Shown piece after piece: positions 1 to 8,251 of a DNA stretch of 64,000 bases (positions within the stretch are counted from its first letter, which is position 1; every line of letters begins with the position of its first letter). Where the stretch lies: NCBI GenBank assembly GCA_946615905.1, contig CAMOIE010000009.1:48203-112202 (forward strand), in the 5' to 3' direction. Source of the stretch: an uncultured Treponema sp. (lineage in GTDB: Bacteria > Spirochaetota > Spirochaetia > Treponematales > Treponemataceae). The notes beneath the pieces were generated by a model. That model saw only the letters and a program-made list of their open reading frames with translations. It had not been told where the DNA came from and made no database searches. The position numbers and the translations under genes are program-made.

Positions 1-1
1 T

Positions 2-853
2 GAGATTGAGACCCTTTCAGGCGCGCTTATTTCTATGGCCGCCGGCACTAAGGATTACATGAAAAAGCTTCTGGTGGAGACTTCCGAAAGGGAGCGAATT
101 TCGGCTGATTTGAACGTTGCCGCCCAGATTCAGGACGACATGCTGCCGCACATATTCCCAGGATTCCCGGAGCGCAAGGATTTTACGCTTTTTGCCTCGA
201 TGAACCCGGCAAAGGAAGTCGGCGGTGACTTTTACGACTTTTTCTTCCTTGATGAAAGCCATATTGCCCTTGTAATCGCGGATGTTTCTGGAAAAGGAGT
301 TCCTGCCGCGCTCTTTATGGTTATCTCAAAGACCATAATTAAAAACCGCGCCCTTTCCGGTTCAATTCCCTCTCCGGCTCAGGTTCTATACGATGCGAAC
401 AATCAGCTTTGTGAGGGAAACAAGGCGGAGCTTTTTGTGACAGTCTGGTTAGGTATTCTTGATTTGAAGACAGGAATTCTTACAGCAGCGAATGCCGGAC
501 ATGAGTATCCTGCGATTCGTCAGCCCGGAAAAGCCTTTGAGCTTTTGAAAGACAAGCACGGCATCGCCCTGGCAGTATTTGAGGGGGCAAAGTATTCTGA
601 TTATACAGTGCAGCTGGAGCCTGGTTCTACGCTTTTTGTTTACACCGATGGGGTTCCTGAGGCCACGGATGCCAAAAATGAGCTTTTCGAGCTTGACCGG
701 CTGACAAAGGCATTGAATCTGAATCCTGATGCGGATCCACCGGACTTGCTGCCCTTGGTCCGCAAGGAAGTTGACTCTTTTGTAGGCGAGGCACCGCAGT
801 TTGACGATATTACGATGCTCTCCTTGAAATACTGGGGAAACAAGGCTGACTAA
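2..853 (+). CDS. HAMP-SpoIIE (PP2C-type) serine/threonine phosphatase, 5' end outside window
   Basis: This is a partial gene. The frame is open from base 2, and the residues before the first ATG at 35 (ending LSGALISM) look like the end of a HAMP domain followed by a short coiled linker, so the real start lies upstream. The catalytic domain shows PP2C/SpoIIE landmarks: a QIQDDMLP lead-in, EVGGDFYDF (metal Asp), DVSGKGVPAALFM, YTDGVPEA and FDDITML near the end. Such RsbU/SpoIIE-like proteins sense signals through an N-terminal membrane or periplasmic domain and dephosphorylate an anti-sigma antagonist; no antagonist or STAS gene is visible here. The stop is TAA at 851-853. It converges on the FGE-like gene with a 3-base gap. 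The family call is secure; the target is unknown. Confidence 0.9.
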   Translation, partial: EIETLSGALISMAAGTKDYMKKLLVETSERERISADLNVAAQIQDDMLPHIFPGFPERKDFTLFASMNPAKEVGGDFYDFFFLDESHIALVIADVSGKGVPAALFMVISKTIIKNRALSGSIPSPAQVLYDANNQLCEGNKAELFVTVWLGILDLKTGILTAANAGHEYPAIRQPGKAFELLKDKHGIALAVFEGAKYSDYTVQLEPGSTLFVYTDGVPEATDAKNELFELDRLTKALNLNPDADPPDLLPLVRKEVDSFVGEAPQFDDITMLSLKYWGNKAD

Positions 854-856
854 AAT

Positions 857-1945
857 TTATTTGACTGTTCTTGCGATTCTAAAGCCCATGTAGTCGTAGT
901 TTTCGTTGGGGTCGAATGAGTAGCGGTCGCCGGCGTAGGCGAAGGGCGTGTATTTTGAGCAGGAGCCGCCCCTGCTAATTCTTTGAGAGCCGAATTCGGG
1001 GCCTGTTGAGCGACTGCCTGCAGGAAGCTCTATATAGGAGGCCATCCAGTCCCAGCAGAACTCAAGCACGTTGCCCGACATGTCGAAAAGGCCTGAGCCG
1101 TTCGGGTTTCCGCTTCCGGGGGCGGGCGGGGCATCCGGCGTGAATGGGGTTCCGGCAGTTCCCACCAAGTGGGTCCTGTCCGTGTTGGAGGCGGTCCAAG
1201 CTAGCTCGTCCTCCGGAAAGGACGGGTCTTTGCGGCCTGTAATGTCAACTTGGCCTGAGAACAAGGCTCCAGACTGGAAGCCCGCTTTTGTCTTGCGGGC
1301 GGCGAATTCCCACTCGGCCTCAGTCGGAAGGCGGTAGCCTTCTCCTTCAAAATCGCAGACGCACTGGTCAAGGGAGAGAGAGTCGGTAGAGTCGCGGAGG
1401 ACTTTCCCGTTGAAAGTGTATGCGGGCTGGAGTCCTGAGATTTCGCTCAGGGCGTTGCACCAGACAACAGCATCGTACCAGGAGATTTTTGTCACCGGCT
1501 GGAATTTTCCGCTCTCAGTCGGGGCGGCCCCGTATTTTCCCTCGGAGCCTTCCTGCCCCTTGCTCGCGAAGACGTAGCCTCTTTTTTCCGCCTGAACGCG
1601 GATTTTCTGCCAGAACTCGTAGGTTGTCTCCGTTCTGTTAAGCTCGAACGGGGTAATCCAGATTGTGGCAGTGTAGGACTGGTTCCCTTCTCCGATTGTG
1701 TAGACTGAGTATTGCTCGCCGTGGGCAGTGTCAGGACCTAGGCGAACCATGTCGAATGATGAGAAAACATAGCCTTCGCTGAGGGCGGCCTTGGGGGCGG
1801 ATTTTTCAGAATTTGCGGGATTTATTGCGGGCGAGCCTGACTTGTAGGCGGGGTTTCTTGCTGCCCCTGTGTCCTTGCGCCAGTTCTGGGCGCTCATTTG
1901 AAAGATAAAAGTTGAGGCGAGAATAAAAGGCAGAATTTTCTTCAT
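857..1945 (-). CDS. Exported formylglycine-generating-enzyme-like (SUMF1 fold) protein
   Basis: The 362-residue start at 1945 is chosen because a strong AGGAGG lies just upstream (complement of 1951-1956) and the product then begins with a signal peptide (MKKILPFIL...FQMSA). The body has FGE-sulfatase features: YEFWQKI, SWYDAVVWCNALSE, YRLPTEAEWEFAAR, DMSGNVLEFCWDW and a terminal RISRGGS...YMGFRIAR block. The two C-terminal active-site cysteines of true FGE are not apparent: the segment after RGGS contains only one Cys, in the wrong context. It is therefore probably not a sulfatase activator but a periplasmic or surface protein that reuses the fold, a common theme in treponemes. No sulfatase lies in the window. 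Confidence 0.8.
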   Translation of the reverse strand: MKKILPFILASTFIFQMSAQNWRKDTGAARNPAYKSGSPAINPANSEKSAPKAALSEGYVFSSFDMVRLGPDTAHGEQYSVYTIGEGNQSYTATIWITPFELNRTETTYEFWQKIRVQAEKRGYVFASKGQEGSEGKYGAAPTESGKFQPVTKISWYDAVVWCNALSEISGLQPAYTFNGKVLRDSTDSLSLDQCVCDFEGEGYRLPTEAEWEFAARKTKAGFQSGALFSGQVDITGRKDPSFPEDELAWTASNTDRTHLVGTAGTPFTPDAPPAPGSGNPNGSGLFDMSGNVLEFCWDWMASYIELPAGSRSTGPEFGSQRISRGGSCSKYTPFAYAGDRYSFDPNENYDYMGFRIARTVK

Positions 1946-1950
1946 TATAA

Positions 1951-2040
1951 CCTCCTGACGGGGCGTTGCGGGGTGTCCCCGCAGAAGGGGGTAGGTGAGC
2001 AACGCAGTGCGAACTAGGGGGAAGGCTTTCCCCCGAAAAA
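1951..2040. repeat. Dispersed G+C-rich intergenic repeat, family A copy 1
   Basis: The block shares GACGGGGCGTTGCGGGG (from about 1957) with a block at about 21138, and both end in a short GGGG...CCCC hairpin after CTAGGGG. It contains two internal hairpins: GCGGGG/CCCCGC, and GGGGGAA/TTCCCCC near 2016-2034. It fills the gap between the FGE-like gene and corA, so it is part of the 5' leader of the FGE-like gene. Confidence 0.6.
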
Positions 2041-2050
2041 TTTTTCACTT

Positions 2051-3022
2051 TTACTTTTTCATTAACTTCACTTTGTCCTGCCTGCGGTTGACAATCAGGA
2101 AGGAGATTGTCGAGGCCAGGGCGCAGATTCCCGAAATGACGAAAAATCCTGTCCAGGAGTCGGCCTTTGACCATGGCAGGCGGATGTTCATGCCCCAGAA
2201 TGAGGTGATGAATGTCGCCACTGTTAAAACAATCGTGATGCCGGTAAGTTTCTTCATGACCATGTTCATGTTGTTTGAAATTACAGATGCAAAGGCTTCC
2301 ATGGTGCCGGATGTAATCGCTGAGTATGTGTCCGCCATCTCCATGGCCTGCTTGTTGTCAATCTCAACGTCGTCCAGCCAGTCCTGGTCGTCCTCGTCCA
2401 GTTTTAAGAGGCGGGTCCGGCGGATTTTCTGGAGTAGCAGGTGGTTGCTTTTGAGCGATGTGGTGAAAAATGTCAGGGACTTTTGCATGTTCAAAAGCTG
2501 AATCAGCTCTGAGTTGGAGACCGATTCCTGCAATTCCGCCTGGATTGAGTTTGTGCGGCGGTTTATTTCCTTTAGATAGCGCAGGTACATGAAGTCCGCG
2601 CGGGACAAAATCCTCATTATGAAGGCCGGAAAGTCCGTGAGCTTGAGGTCTCTTATGCGGTTCTCGGAGAGGTCGCGGAGAACCTCGCAGTCGGTCCAGC
2701 AGATTGTGATGATTGTGTTTTTGAAAATCAATGCTCCGACCGGGGCCGCAAAATATGATACGTCGGCGGATGGCTGGAAGACCGGAAGACGGACAATGGC
2801 AAGAACGTAGTCGGTCTCGTCCTCCTTTTCGATGCGGGAAAGCTCGTCAGGGTCGAGAATATCCAAAAGCTGCTCGTGGTCGATTTTGTATTCTGTCTCA
2901 AGCTCCGTGATGTCAGAGCCTGTTACTGAACGGGCGTCAATCCAAAGGCTGGAATTTGAGTCAATCTGCTCTTTTTCTTTTTTGACGAGAACGCCGTTTT
3001 CCTGCTGCCAGTAACTAATCAT
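2051..3022 (-). CDS. corA: CorA-family magnesium/divalent cation channel
   Basis: The 323-residue protein has a large cytoplasmic alpha/beta plus helical N-terminal part and two C-terminal membrane segments. The CorA signature appears as WGMN (GMN at about residues 277-279) at the end of TM1, followed by a short loop and TM2 (about 291-311), and a basic tail (RRQDKVKLMKK). Length and layout are usual for CorA pentamers that admit Mg2+ (or Co2+/Ni2+). It probably stands as its own unit, downstream of radC on the same strand but 136 bases away. The start ATG has only a weak purine stretch before it. Confidence 0.9.
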   Translation of the reverse strand: MISYWQQENGVLVKKEKEQIDSNSSLWIDARSVTGSDITELETEYKIDHEQLLDILDPDELSRIEKEDETDYVLAIVRLPVFQPSADVSYFAAPVGALIFKNTIITICWTDCEVLRDLSENRIRDLKLTDFPAFIMRILSRADFMYLRYLKEINRRTNSIQAELQESVSNSELIQLLNMQKSLTFFTTSLKSNHLLLQKIRRTRLLKLDEDDQDWLDDVEIDNKQAMEMADTYSAITSGTMEAFASVISNNMNMVMKKLTGITIVLTVATFITSFWGMNIRLPWSKADSWTGFFVISGICALASTISFLIVNRRQDKVKLMKK

Positions 3023-3126
3023 CTTTTTTAACCAACCGGAAAGATTATAGCAAGATTCCAGTGAAAAATGAATAATGAAAAATGAAAAGTTTGAGATAAC
3101 AGGAATTTATATTTTTTTTAATCTAG

Positions 3127-3155
3127 AGGGGCTGGATACTGCCCCCTTTTTTCAA
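3127..3155. repeat. GGGGC...GCCCC hairpin with T-run, tail of repeat family A
   Basis: GGGGC-TGGATACT-GCCCC followed by TTTTTT on the plus strand resembles the tail of the family A repeat near 21250. The T-run is on the plus strand although both flanking genes are on the minus strand, so it is more likely a repeat relic than a working terminator for radC. Confidence 0.4.
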
Positions 3156-3158
3156 ATC

Positions 3159-3830
3159 TTAAAGCATTCCGCTTTCCAAAAAACTGAAATAGCCGTTTTT
3201 CGCAATTATTATATGGTCTAGGAGTGCGATTCCTAAAATGTCAGCAGACTTGTGCAGATTTTCCGTGCTTTTGATGTCACAGGAAGATGGGGTAGGGTCT
3301 CCTCCCGGATGATTGTGGCAGATAATAACCGCGGCCGCACGTTCCTTCACTGCCTCGCAAAAAACTTCCCTCGGCCGGATTACCGCCTTGTTTCCGCCGC
3401 CTACGGAAATCACCCGTATCGCAAGAATTTCCTGAGACCCGTTCATCGTTATGCACAAAAAATGCTCGACCGGCTGAACCGCGTACATCTGGACATAAGG
3501 AATTATGTCGCAGGGGCTTGTGATTTTTGCCTGGGGATTTCTGTTCAGCCTCTTGCCGAGTTCAAGGGCGGCCGCGAGGCTGATTGCCTTTGCCTGCCCG
3601 ATTCCGCTGATTTTTTGAAGCCTTTCCAAAACATCGTTCTCGTTTGAGGAGAGGATAGCTTCCGTTACTTTTCGGGAGACTTTTTCAATCGGGTTGTTTT
3701 TTGTCCCGCTGCCTAAAATCAGCATGACCAGTTCCTCATCGGAAGGGTATGAGAGTCCGTTTGACAGGGCAAGCTCCCTTATGTCCGGCTTTTTCTGGCA
3801 TTCCGCCTGATAAAAAAAATCACTTTTCAT
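3159..3830 (-). CDS. radC: RadC family JAB/MPN-domain protein
   Basis: The 223-residue length is typical. The N-terminal half carries a helix-hairpin-helix-like segment (LQKISGIGQAKAISLAAALE) and the C-terminal half the JAMM metal motif HNHPGGDPTPSSCD (H-x-H-x7-S-x2-D) at about residues 170-184. The family was once tied to DNA repair but its biochemical role is still unsettled; the zinc-binding JAB fold suggests a hydrolase. A TATAAA lies 5 bases upstream of the start without a Shine-Dalgarno sequence, similar to the leaderless genes elsewhere in the window but with a poor -35. Confidence 0.92.
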   Translation of the reverse strand: MKSDFFYQAECQKKPDIRELALSNGLSYPSDEELVMLILGSGTKNNPIEKVSRKVTEAILSSNENDVLERLQKISGIGQAKAISLAAALELGKRLNRNPQAKITSPCDIIPYVQMYAVQPVEHFLCITMNGSQEILAIRVISVGGGNKAVIRPREVFCEAVKERAAAVIICHNHPGGDPTPSSCDIKSTENLHKSADILGIALLDHIIIAKNGYFSFLESGML

Positions 3831-3901
3831 TGCACTTTATATATGTGCCTTGAAAAGTGATTTTCGGTAAAATTCAAAGTGAATAGAAAATTTATAACAA
3901 T

Positions 3902-4591
3902 TTATTTAATTGTTGTTCCGACGTAATCTTTACCCTCAAGGATTGCAAGAAGATTCTCGATGTTTCTTCCGCCGGCGCAGATTACGCGCAAGCCCATTTC
4001 CTGAGCTTTTTTTGAGGCGATCGGGTCGAAGGGGCAGTTTTTGCCTGGAACCCACTCGTCCCCGACGATTTTGCGGAAGTCGACCCATGAGATTTCGTCA
4101 ATCGGCTTTGCGTCAGGATTTTTGCGGGGGTCATCAGTGTAGACTTTCTCGATGTTGCTTAAATTGACAACTGTGTCTGCGTTGAATCTTTCCGCAAGGA
4201 GAACAGCGTCGTTGTCCGTTGAGAATCCTGGCTTCCATCCGGCCGCGACGAGGATTTTTCCTGTGAAGTCAGTGGCTTTTGTCGGGTCTGTCACAACTGG
4301 ATTCTGGCAGAGGCTTCCGAAGCAGGCTTTTAAAAGCTGGGCGTTCAGTCTGGTCGCCATGACACCAATCCAGTCAGCCTCGTTTGTGTCGTATGCGTTC
4401 GGGCAGACGGCCTTGTAGGCGTTCTGGTAGTTGCGGGCAGGTCCGCCACCGCCGGAAACCAAAATCAGGCGGTCATCGGGATTTTTCTTGAGGTATTCAG
4501 TGATGGCGGCAGAGAATTTCTTTAAGAATTCGCTGTCAGGGGCATCGGGGGCGACTATAGAGCCTCCGACTGATAGGACTTTTGTGTTCAT
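3902..4591 (-). CDS. pyrH: UMP kinase, archaeal-type amino-acid-kinase family
   Basis: The 229-residue protein is a compact amino-acid-kinase fold: KVLSVGGSIV at the N-terminus, ILVSGGGGPARNY as the glycine-rich phosphate loop, GFSTDNDAVLLAERF, and TVVNLSNIEKVYTDDPRKNPDAKP in the nucleotide-binding region. The short length and the GGSIVAPD and TDNDAVLLAE blocks match the archaeal-type UMP kinase branch that spirochaetes use, rather than the typical 240-residue bacterial PyrH. It makes UDP from UMP in the cytoplasm. It is the last gene of the sigma/anti-sigma/TIG operon, 15 bases behind the transglutaminase-like gene. That link to an ECF unit is unusual for an essential nucleotide enzyme. An unassigned amino-acid kinase is the main alternative. 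Confidence 0.82.
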   Translation of the reverse strand: MNTKVLSVGGSIVAPDAPDSEFLKKFSAAITEYLKKNPDDRLILVSGGGGPARNYQNAYKAVCPNAYDTNEADWIGVMATRLNAQLLKACFGSLCQNPVVTDPTKATDFTGKILVAAGWKPGFSTDNDAVLLAERFNADTVVNLSNIEKVYTDDPRKNPDAKPIDEISWVDFRKIVGDEWVPGKNCPFDPIASKKAQEMGLRVICAGGRNIENLLAILEGKDYVGTTIK

Positions 4592-4606
4592 TCTATTTCC
4601 TCCGGT

Positions 4607-6325
4607 TTAGTAAACTCCGACAACAATCGGCGTGTTCCAAAGGGAGCTGTATTTTTTCACGCCTTCGGAACTTTCTTCCCACACAGATTGTAACGCATAA
4701 GAGCGGTCGCGGTAAACTGTCTTGCTGTTCATCAGGGTCGGCTTGAGTGAATTCCAGCCGCGTGAGAAAATTATGTGCTGGCTGTCTAGATTTCCGAAAT
4801 ACCATTCGGAAGGATTTTCGACCGGTCGGAAGGGCTTGTATTCCATTCCTGCCCCAAGGGCGGGGTCTACAGGAACCCAGCCGAAATTCTCGATGTAAAA
4901 GGCGCACCACCAGTGGTCGATGGCTTTCATGTCAGCGTTCGCGAGAATTCCTGAATAAATCTGGGCAGGTACACCGCATGCCCTCAAAAGCGATGTATAC
5001 AGAATGGCAAAATCGTAGGCGCTTCCCTTCTTTTTGTAGAGAAAGGCCTCCGGGTCAAATGGCTTGTTGCTTTCCTTTGCTGAATACTTGAAATTCGCAG
5101 TGAGCCAGTCGTAGACAATTTTTGCCTTGCTGAAGGGGTTTGTATAGCCTTTTGTAATTTCTGCGGCAGTCCTTACGACTTTATCGTTGCGGCTTTGGAT
5201 TAAATCGTCAGCGGCGGTAAAGGTCTGGAATAAGGCCCGCTTTTTTTCGCTAAAGTTTTTGACGTTTTTCGGATTAATATCCGTTTCGACTGTGTATGTC
5301 GCAACTACGAAAGATTGTTTCGTGGTGACTTTTTTAGGTCCCTGAGTTGACAGGTCAAACTGGTGGATTGTAGTTCCCTTGTATTCGTTGATTACGGGGT
5401 CTGGTGTGCATTCTGAAAGTTCCGCTACAGGTTGGCGGGATGTCACTGGCGGAAATGGAATCCTTAAGGTCAAGGATGCCTGCTTGGTGATTTTTATTGA
5501 ATCGACTTCTGCTGATGACTGAATAAGATAAGTCCTGCGGGAGGAATACGTCTTTTTGCCGACCGGAATGTCTATGTCCTCGTGGTAGTAGTTGCTGCCG
5601 CCTTTTTCAGTCTGAATATAGACTAGACCGTCTGCAGCCCCGTCAGGAACACGGACTCGGACCTCATTGCCTGACCAGTATTCGTAGTCAAAGTCTCCCT
5701 CGTCCGCAGGAATGAATTTGGGATCGAATTTATTTGCCTCAAGGCCGAAATTTTTTGCTGAAACGGAAGATGCAGAGTCATCTCTGTTTGCGGTGAAATA
5801 AACTTTTGAGGTCCCTCGGATTTCGCCGAAGTTTGACCCTGTGATTGTGAGCAAGGTTCCGGGGGCGGCTTTTTCCGGCTGAATGGAGACGATTATCGGC
5901 ATGGTCGTTTTTGTGTTTGGCGGAACTGCTACTGGAATTCCTGCTGCGTTCGCAAAAAATACTGGCTTTGATTTTCCGTTTTTGCTTGAGACGTAAACGA
6001 GTCCGTCCTGGATATTTGCAGGTAGAACAAAGCGGATTGCAGTATCGGTCCATTCGATAAAGCCGCCCTCTGTGATTTTTGATCCACCGATTTCAACGTA
6101 TGAAAGATATTCGCGAGCTGGACCGAAATTCTCACCGTTGATTATCATTATGTCGCCGGGTGAACCTACAGGCGGATTTATGGAAGTTATTGTCGGTGTT
6201 TTTTTTGCCCCGGCAGAACACAATGAAAAAACGCCGACGGCGATTGCGACGGCGCAAACCAGAGAAAGGATTCTAAAAAGGGGTGAACCCCGTAAAAGTT
6301 TGCTGACTATTTCTTTGAGGCTCAC
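4607..6325 (-). CDS. TIG/IPT-domain envelope protein with degenerate transglutaminase-like core
   Basis: The 572-residue protein starts with an N-terminal membrane anchor or signal segment (about residues 17-38, ending SLCSAGA). Two IPT/TIG immunoglobulin-like domains follow, beginning near TITSINPPVGSPGD and IVSIQPEKAAPGTL. A transglutaminase-like core follows at about 395-490 with DHWWCAFYIENFGWVPVDPALG supplying the His and Asp. The position that normally holds the catalytic Cys (G-x-C-x-D-[FY]-A) reads GSAYDFA, so the nucleophile is Ala; the genomic codon is GCC on the coding strand. It is probably a non-catalytic binding or scaffold protein outside the membrane. Its start overlaps the anti-sigma stop by 4 bases, so the two are translationally coupled. 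Confidence 0.8.
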   Translation of the reverse strand: MSLKEIVSKLLRGSPLFRILSLVCAVAIAVGVFSLCSAGAKKTPTITSINPPVGSPGDIMIINGENFGPAREYLSYVEIGGSKITEGGFIEWTDTAIRFVLPANIQDGLVYVSSKNGKSKPVFFANAAGIPVAVPPNTKTTMPIIVSIQPEKAAPGTLLTITGSNFGEIRGTSKVYFTANRDDSASSVSAKNFGLEANKFDPKFIPADEGDFDYEYWSGNEVRVRVPDGAADGLVYIQTEKGGSNYYHEDIDIPVGKKTYSSRRTYLIQSSAEVDSIKITKQASLTLRIPFPPVTSRQPVAELSECTPDPVINEYKGTTIHQFDLSTQGPKKVTTKQSFVVATYTVETDINPKNVKNFSEKKRALFQTFTAADDLIQSRNDKVVRTAAEITKGYTNPFSKAKIVYDWLTANFKYSAKESNKPFDPEAFLYKKKGSAYDFAILYTSLLRACGVPAQIYSGILANADMKAIDHWWCAFYIENFGWVPVDPALGAGMEYKPFRPVENPSEWYFGNLDSQHIIFSRGWNSLKPTLMNSKTVYRDRSYALQSVWEESSEGVKKYSSLWNTPIVVGVY

Positions 6326-7071
6326 CGGTCTAATCCACTGTCAACGCGGGAAGGGCGGACGTTGTAAGGAATTTGCGGAACAAGGGACTGATGCTCTGTC
6401 TCGCCGATTGACCTGATTCCAGGAACCCTTATTTTTATCGGGAGCCTTGAAGTTTCCCTTGAAAATTCTGGGCGGAATACGTCAACATCGCCTGGAATGA
6501 AGTCTCGTGCGTTGAATGCCGAGTTGTTTGAGGCTAAGGTTGCCCCTCTGATGACGGAATTGTTGTTTGAGACTGTGGAGACATTATCCTCTGTCAAGGC
6601 TTGAGAAATCACTCCGCGAGGAATATTCCCATCGATTACGATGCCTTTTTCCGCAATCGGCTGAATCGAAGTGTTCCTTGTAATCGCATTAATTGCTGTT
6701 CCGGCTCCATCCTTAATTGAGGAAAGCCTTCCAGGAAGAAGAAAAACTGCGAGTACAGCCGCAGCGGCTGCCAACGGAGTGACGACTTTGCCGAGGCTAA
6801 ATTTATAGACGTTTCCTTTTGAAATCTCTGTATTCTTTGCGTAGCGCATTTTTGTCTGCAAACGCTCAAATGAAGCATCGAGAAAGGCCTGGTCAAAACT
6901 CAAGTCTTTTGAGTCTGAGCGGAGGATTTCGCTTATCTGCTTCATCCTGCCAAGCTCTTCCGAGCATTTTTTACAGGATCCAAGGTGAGACTCGTATTCC
7001 TTGATAAATTCTTGCGGCATTTCACCGTCAATGTAGACTGAGTGCAAATCTTTTTCAGGACAAGTAGACAT
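6322..7071 (-). CDS. Membrane anti-sigma factor with zinc-finger (ZAS-like) domain
   Basis: The start at 7071 is chosen over 7095 because GGGGGAAG sits at proper spacing before it. The N-terminus has CPEKDLHSVYIDGEM and HLGSCKKC, the H-x3-C-x2-C motif of zinc anti-sigma domains. One membrane helix (about residues 92-112, TPLAAAAAVLAVFLLPG) and an extracytoplasmic tail of about 130 residues rich in Asn/Ser follow. It should bind and hold the ECF sigma factor encoded immediately upstream, overlapping it by 17 bases, and release it on an envelope signal. The tail has no recognisable sensor domain. Confidence 0.87.
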   Translation of the reverse strand: MSTCPEKDLHSVYIDGEMPQEFIKEYESHLGSCKKCSEELGRMKQISEILRSDSKDLSFDQAFLDASFERLQTKMRYAKNTEISKGNVYKFSLGKVVTPLAAAAAVLAVFLLPGRLSSIKDGAGTAINAITRNTSIQPIAEKGIVIDGNIPRGVISQALTEDNVSTVSNNNSVIRGATLASNNSAFNARDFIPGDVDVFRPEFSRETSRLPIKIRVPGIRSIGETEHQSLVPQIPYNVRPSRVDSGLDR

Positions 7072-7615
7072 TTTCTTCCCCCACAAGTTTTTCAAGCTGT
7101 TCTCTGGCTCGGAACATGCGGACTTTTACGTTGCCTTCCGTTATTCCGAGAACTTTGCCAATCTCTTTATAGTTCAAATCCCCGTATTCGCGGAGAATCA
7201 AAACTTCCTTTAAATTCTTCGGCAGCTTTTCAAGTGCCTTGATCATCTGCTGACGGTTTTCTTCCTGAAGAAGCTCTTTCTCTCCAGTAGGATTTTCCCG
7301 TTTGTCTTCATATAATGCCCGCTGGTAAGCCTTACGTTCGCGGGTCTTGCGCTTGGCGTAGTTGAGCGAGGCATTTTTGACGACCCTGATGAGCCAGAAT
7401 TTCGCATCATCAATTGATGGAAAGACCAGCTTTTTTTCGTTCGCCTTGATGTACGAATCGTGAACTAAATCTTCTGCGGCCTCCGGGTCGTTCACAACCC
7501 TCCACGAGATTTTGTAGAGGAGGGTCATGGTCTGCATATATAGTTCTTTAAAATCAGCCGGATCTGCGCAGTTTATCGGCTTTTTCGACTGACTGCTTTC
7601 CATATCACTAAACAT
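7055..7615 (-). CDS. ECF (RpoE-like) RNA polymerase sigma factor
   Basis: The 186-residue protein has a two-domain ECF layout. Region 2 has LYKISWRVVNDPEAAEDLVHD and a DAKFWLIRVVKNASLNY core. Region 4 has LPKNLKEVLILREYGDLNYKE with the helix-turn-helix IGKVLGITEGNVKVRMFRAR. It heads the leftward operon sigma, anti-sigma, TIG/transglutaminase-like, UMP kinase. A second in-frame ATG lies at 7603, so the exact start is uncertain. The upstream stretch contains GTAACTT, faintly like the GGAACTT of autoregulated ECF promoters, but that is weak evidence. Confidence 0.92.
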   Translation of the reverse strand: MFSDMESSQSKKPINCADPADFKELYMQTMTLLYKISWRVVNDPEAAEDLVHDSYIKANEKKLVFPSIDDAKFWLIRVVKNASLNYAKRKTRERKAYQRALYEDKRENPTGEKELLQEENRQQMIKALEKLPKNLKEVLILREYGDLNYKEIGKVLGITEGNVKVRMFRAREQLEKLVGEENVYLS

Positions 7616-7966
7616 AACAATATTATTTCAACCAAGTTACAATAAAAAATTTACTTTTCTTGTAAGACAGAATAGCGTGATGGGTGATTTTTTTCAATAT
7701 TAGTATGGTATGCGGCAGGTAGGGAGCGACGGCCTAGCCGGAAAATCGCGATTGAATGAGCGATTTTAGCGAGTCTTCCCTGCCCCCCTGCGGCAGGGAG
7801 GGAGCGACGGCCTAGCCGCGGCTAGTCGGCGAAGTGCGAATAGCCCGACGGCGACTTGTCGCCGGGCCGCCCGAAAGTTTCATTATTTTCTGATTCTAGC
7901 CAACAATTTTAAAGTTGACTAGAATAAAATCGCATATTATAATTTACTGTGAAAAGGGGGCGTTGT
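7616..7966. repeat. Intergenic region with tandem 29-bp repeat and hairpins
   Basis: No gene is visible. Two near-identical 29-base units (7712-7740 and 7790-7818, one mismatch; both end AGGGAGCGACGGCCTAGCCG) flank an AAAATCGC/GCGATTTT inverted repeat (7742-7768). They are followed by a GGCGACTTGTCGCC hairpin near 7850. The bases next to the antitoxin (7905-7966) are AT-rich and should hold its promoter. Confidence 0.6.
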
Positions 7967-8242
7967 ATGTGCAGGGCATCGATTTATGAGGCGAGAAACA
8001 ATTTCTCAGCCTTGGTGAAGTCCGCCGAGGAGGGCGAGGTCGTGGAGCTTGTCCGCTATGACAAGCCTGTCGCGGTGATCATCGGTTACAGTGAGTATGA
8101 GGCGTTGGAGAAAAAAAGACCTTCTCTTTTTTCAAAACTGGATGAATTGAAGGAGAAGTATGCGGATGTCGTTGATGATTTGGGATTTGACGTTACGCCG
8201 TCGCGCGAATGTCCGAATTATTCAAAAGACCCGTGGGCGTAG
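7967..8242 (+). CDS. Phd/YefM-type antitoxin
   Basis: ATG at 7967 is preferred to the upstream GTG at 7949 because AAAAGGGGG sits 7 bases before it. The 91-residue product has the Phd/YefM N-terminal DNA-binding fold (ASIYEARNNFSALVKSAEEGEVVELVRYDKPVAVII, cut here only by the family pattern) and a divergent C-terminal tail that should wrap the toxin. The stop lies 9 bases before the PIN toxin start, the usual antitoxin-first order. It probably represses its own promoter in the AT-rich gap upstream. Confidence 0.88.
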   Translation: MCRASIYEARNNFSALVKSAEEGEVVELVRYDKPVAVIIGYSEYEALEKKRPSLFSKLDELKEKYADVVDDLGFDVTPSRECPNYSKDPWA

Positions 8243-8251
8243 GAGTTTTGC

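Noticed and set aside
857..1945. Diversity-generating retroelement target
   Set aside because: The FGE-like fold fits, but no reverse transcriptase, template repeat or accessory gene is in the window.
3127..3155. Terminator for radC
   Set aside because: The T-run is on the plus strand while radC is on the minus strand.
7790..7818. CRISPR array
   Set aside because: Only two imperfect units, no regular spacers, and no cas gene.
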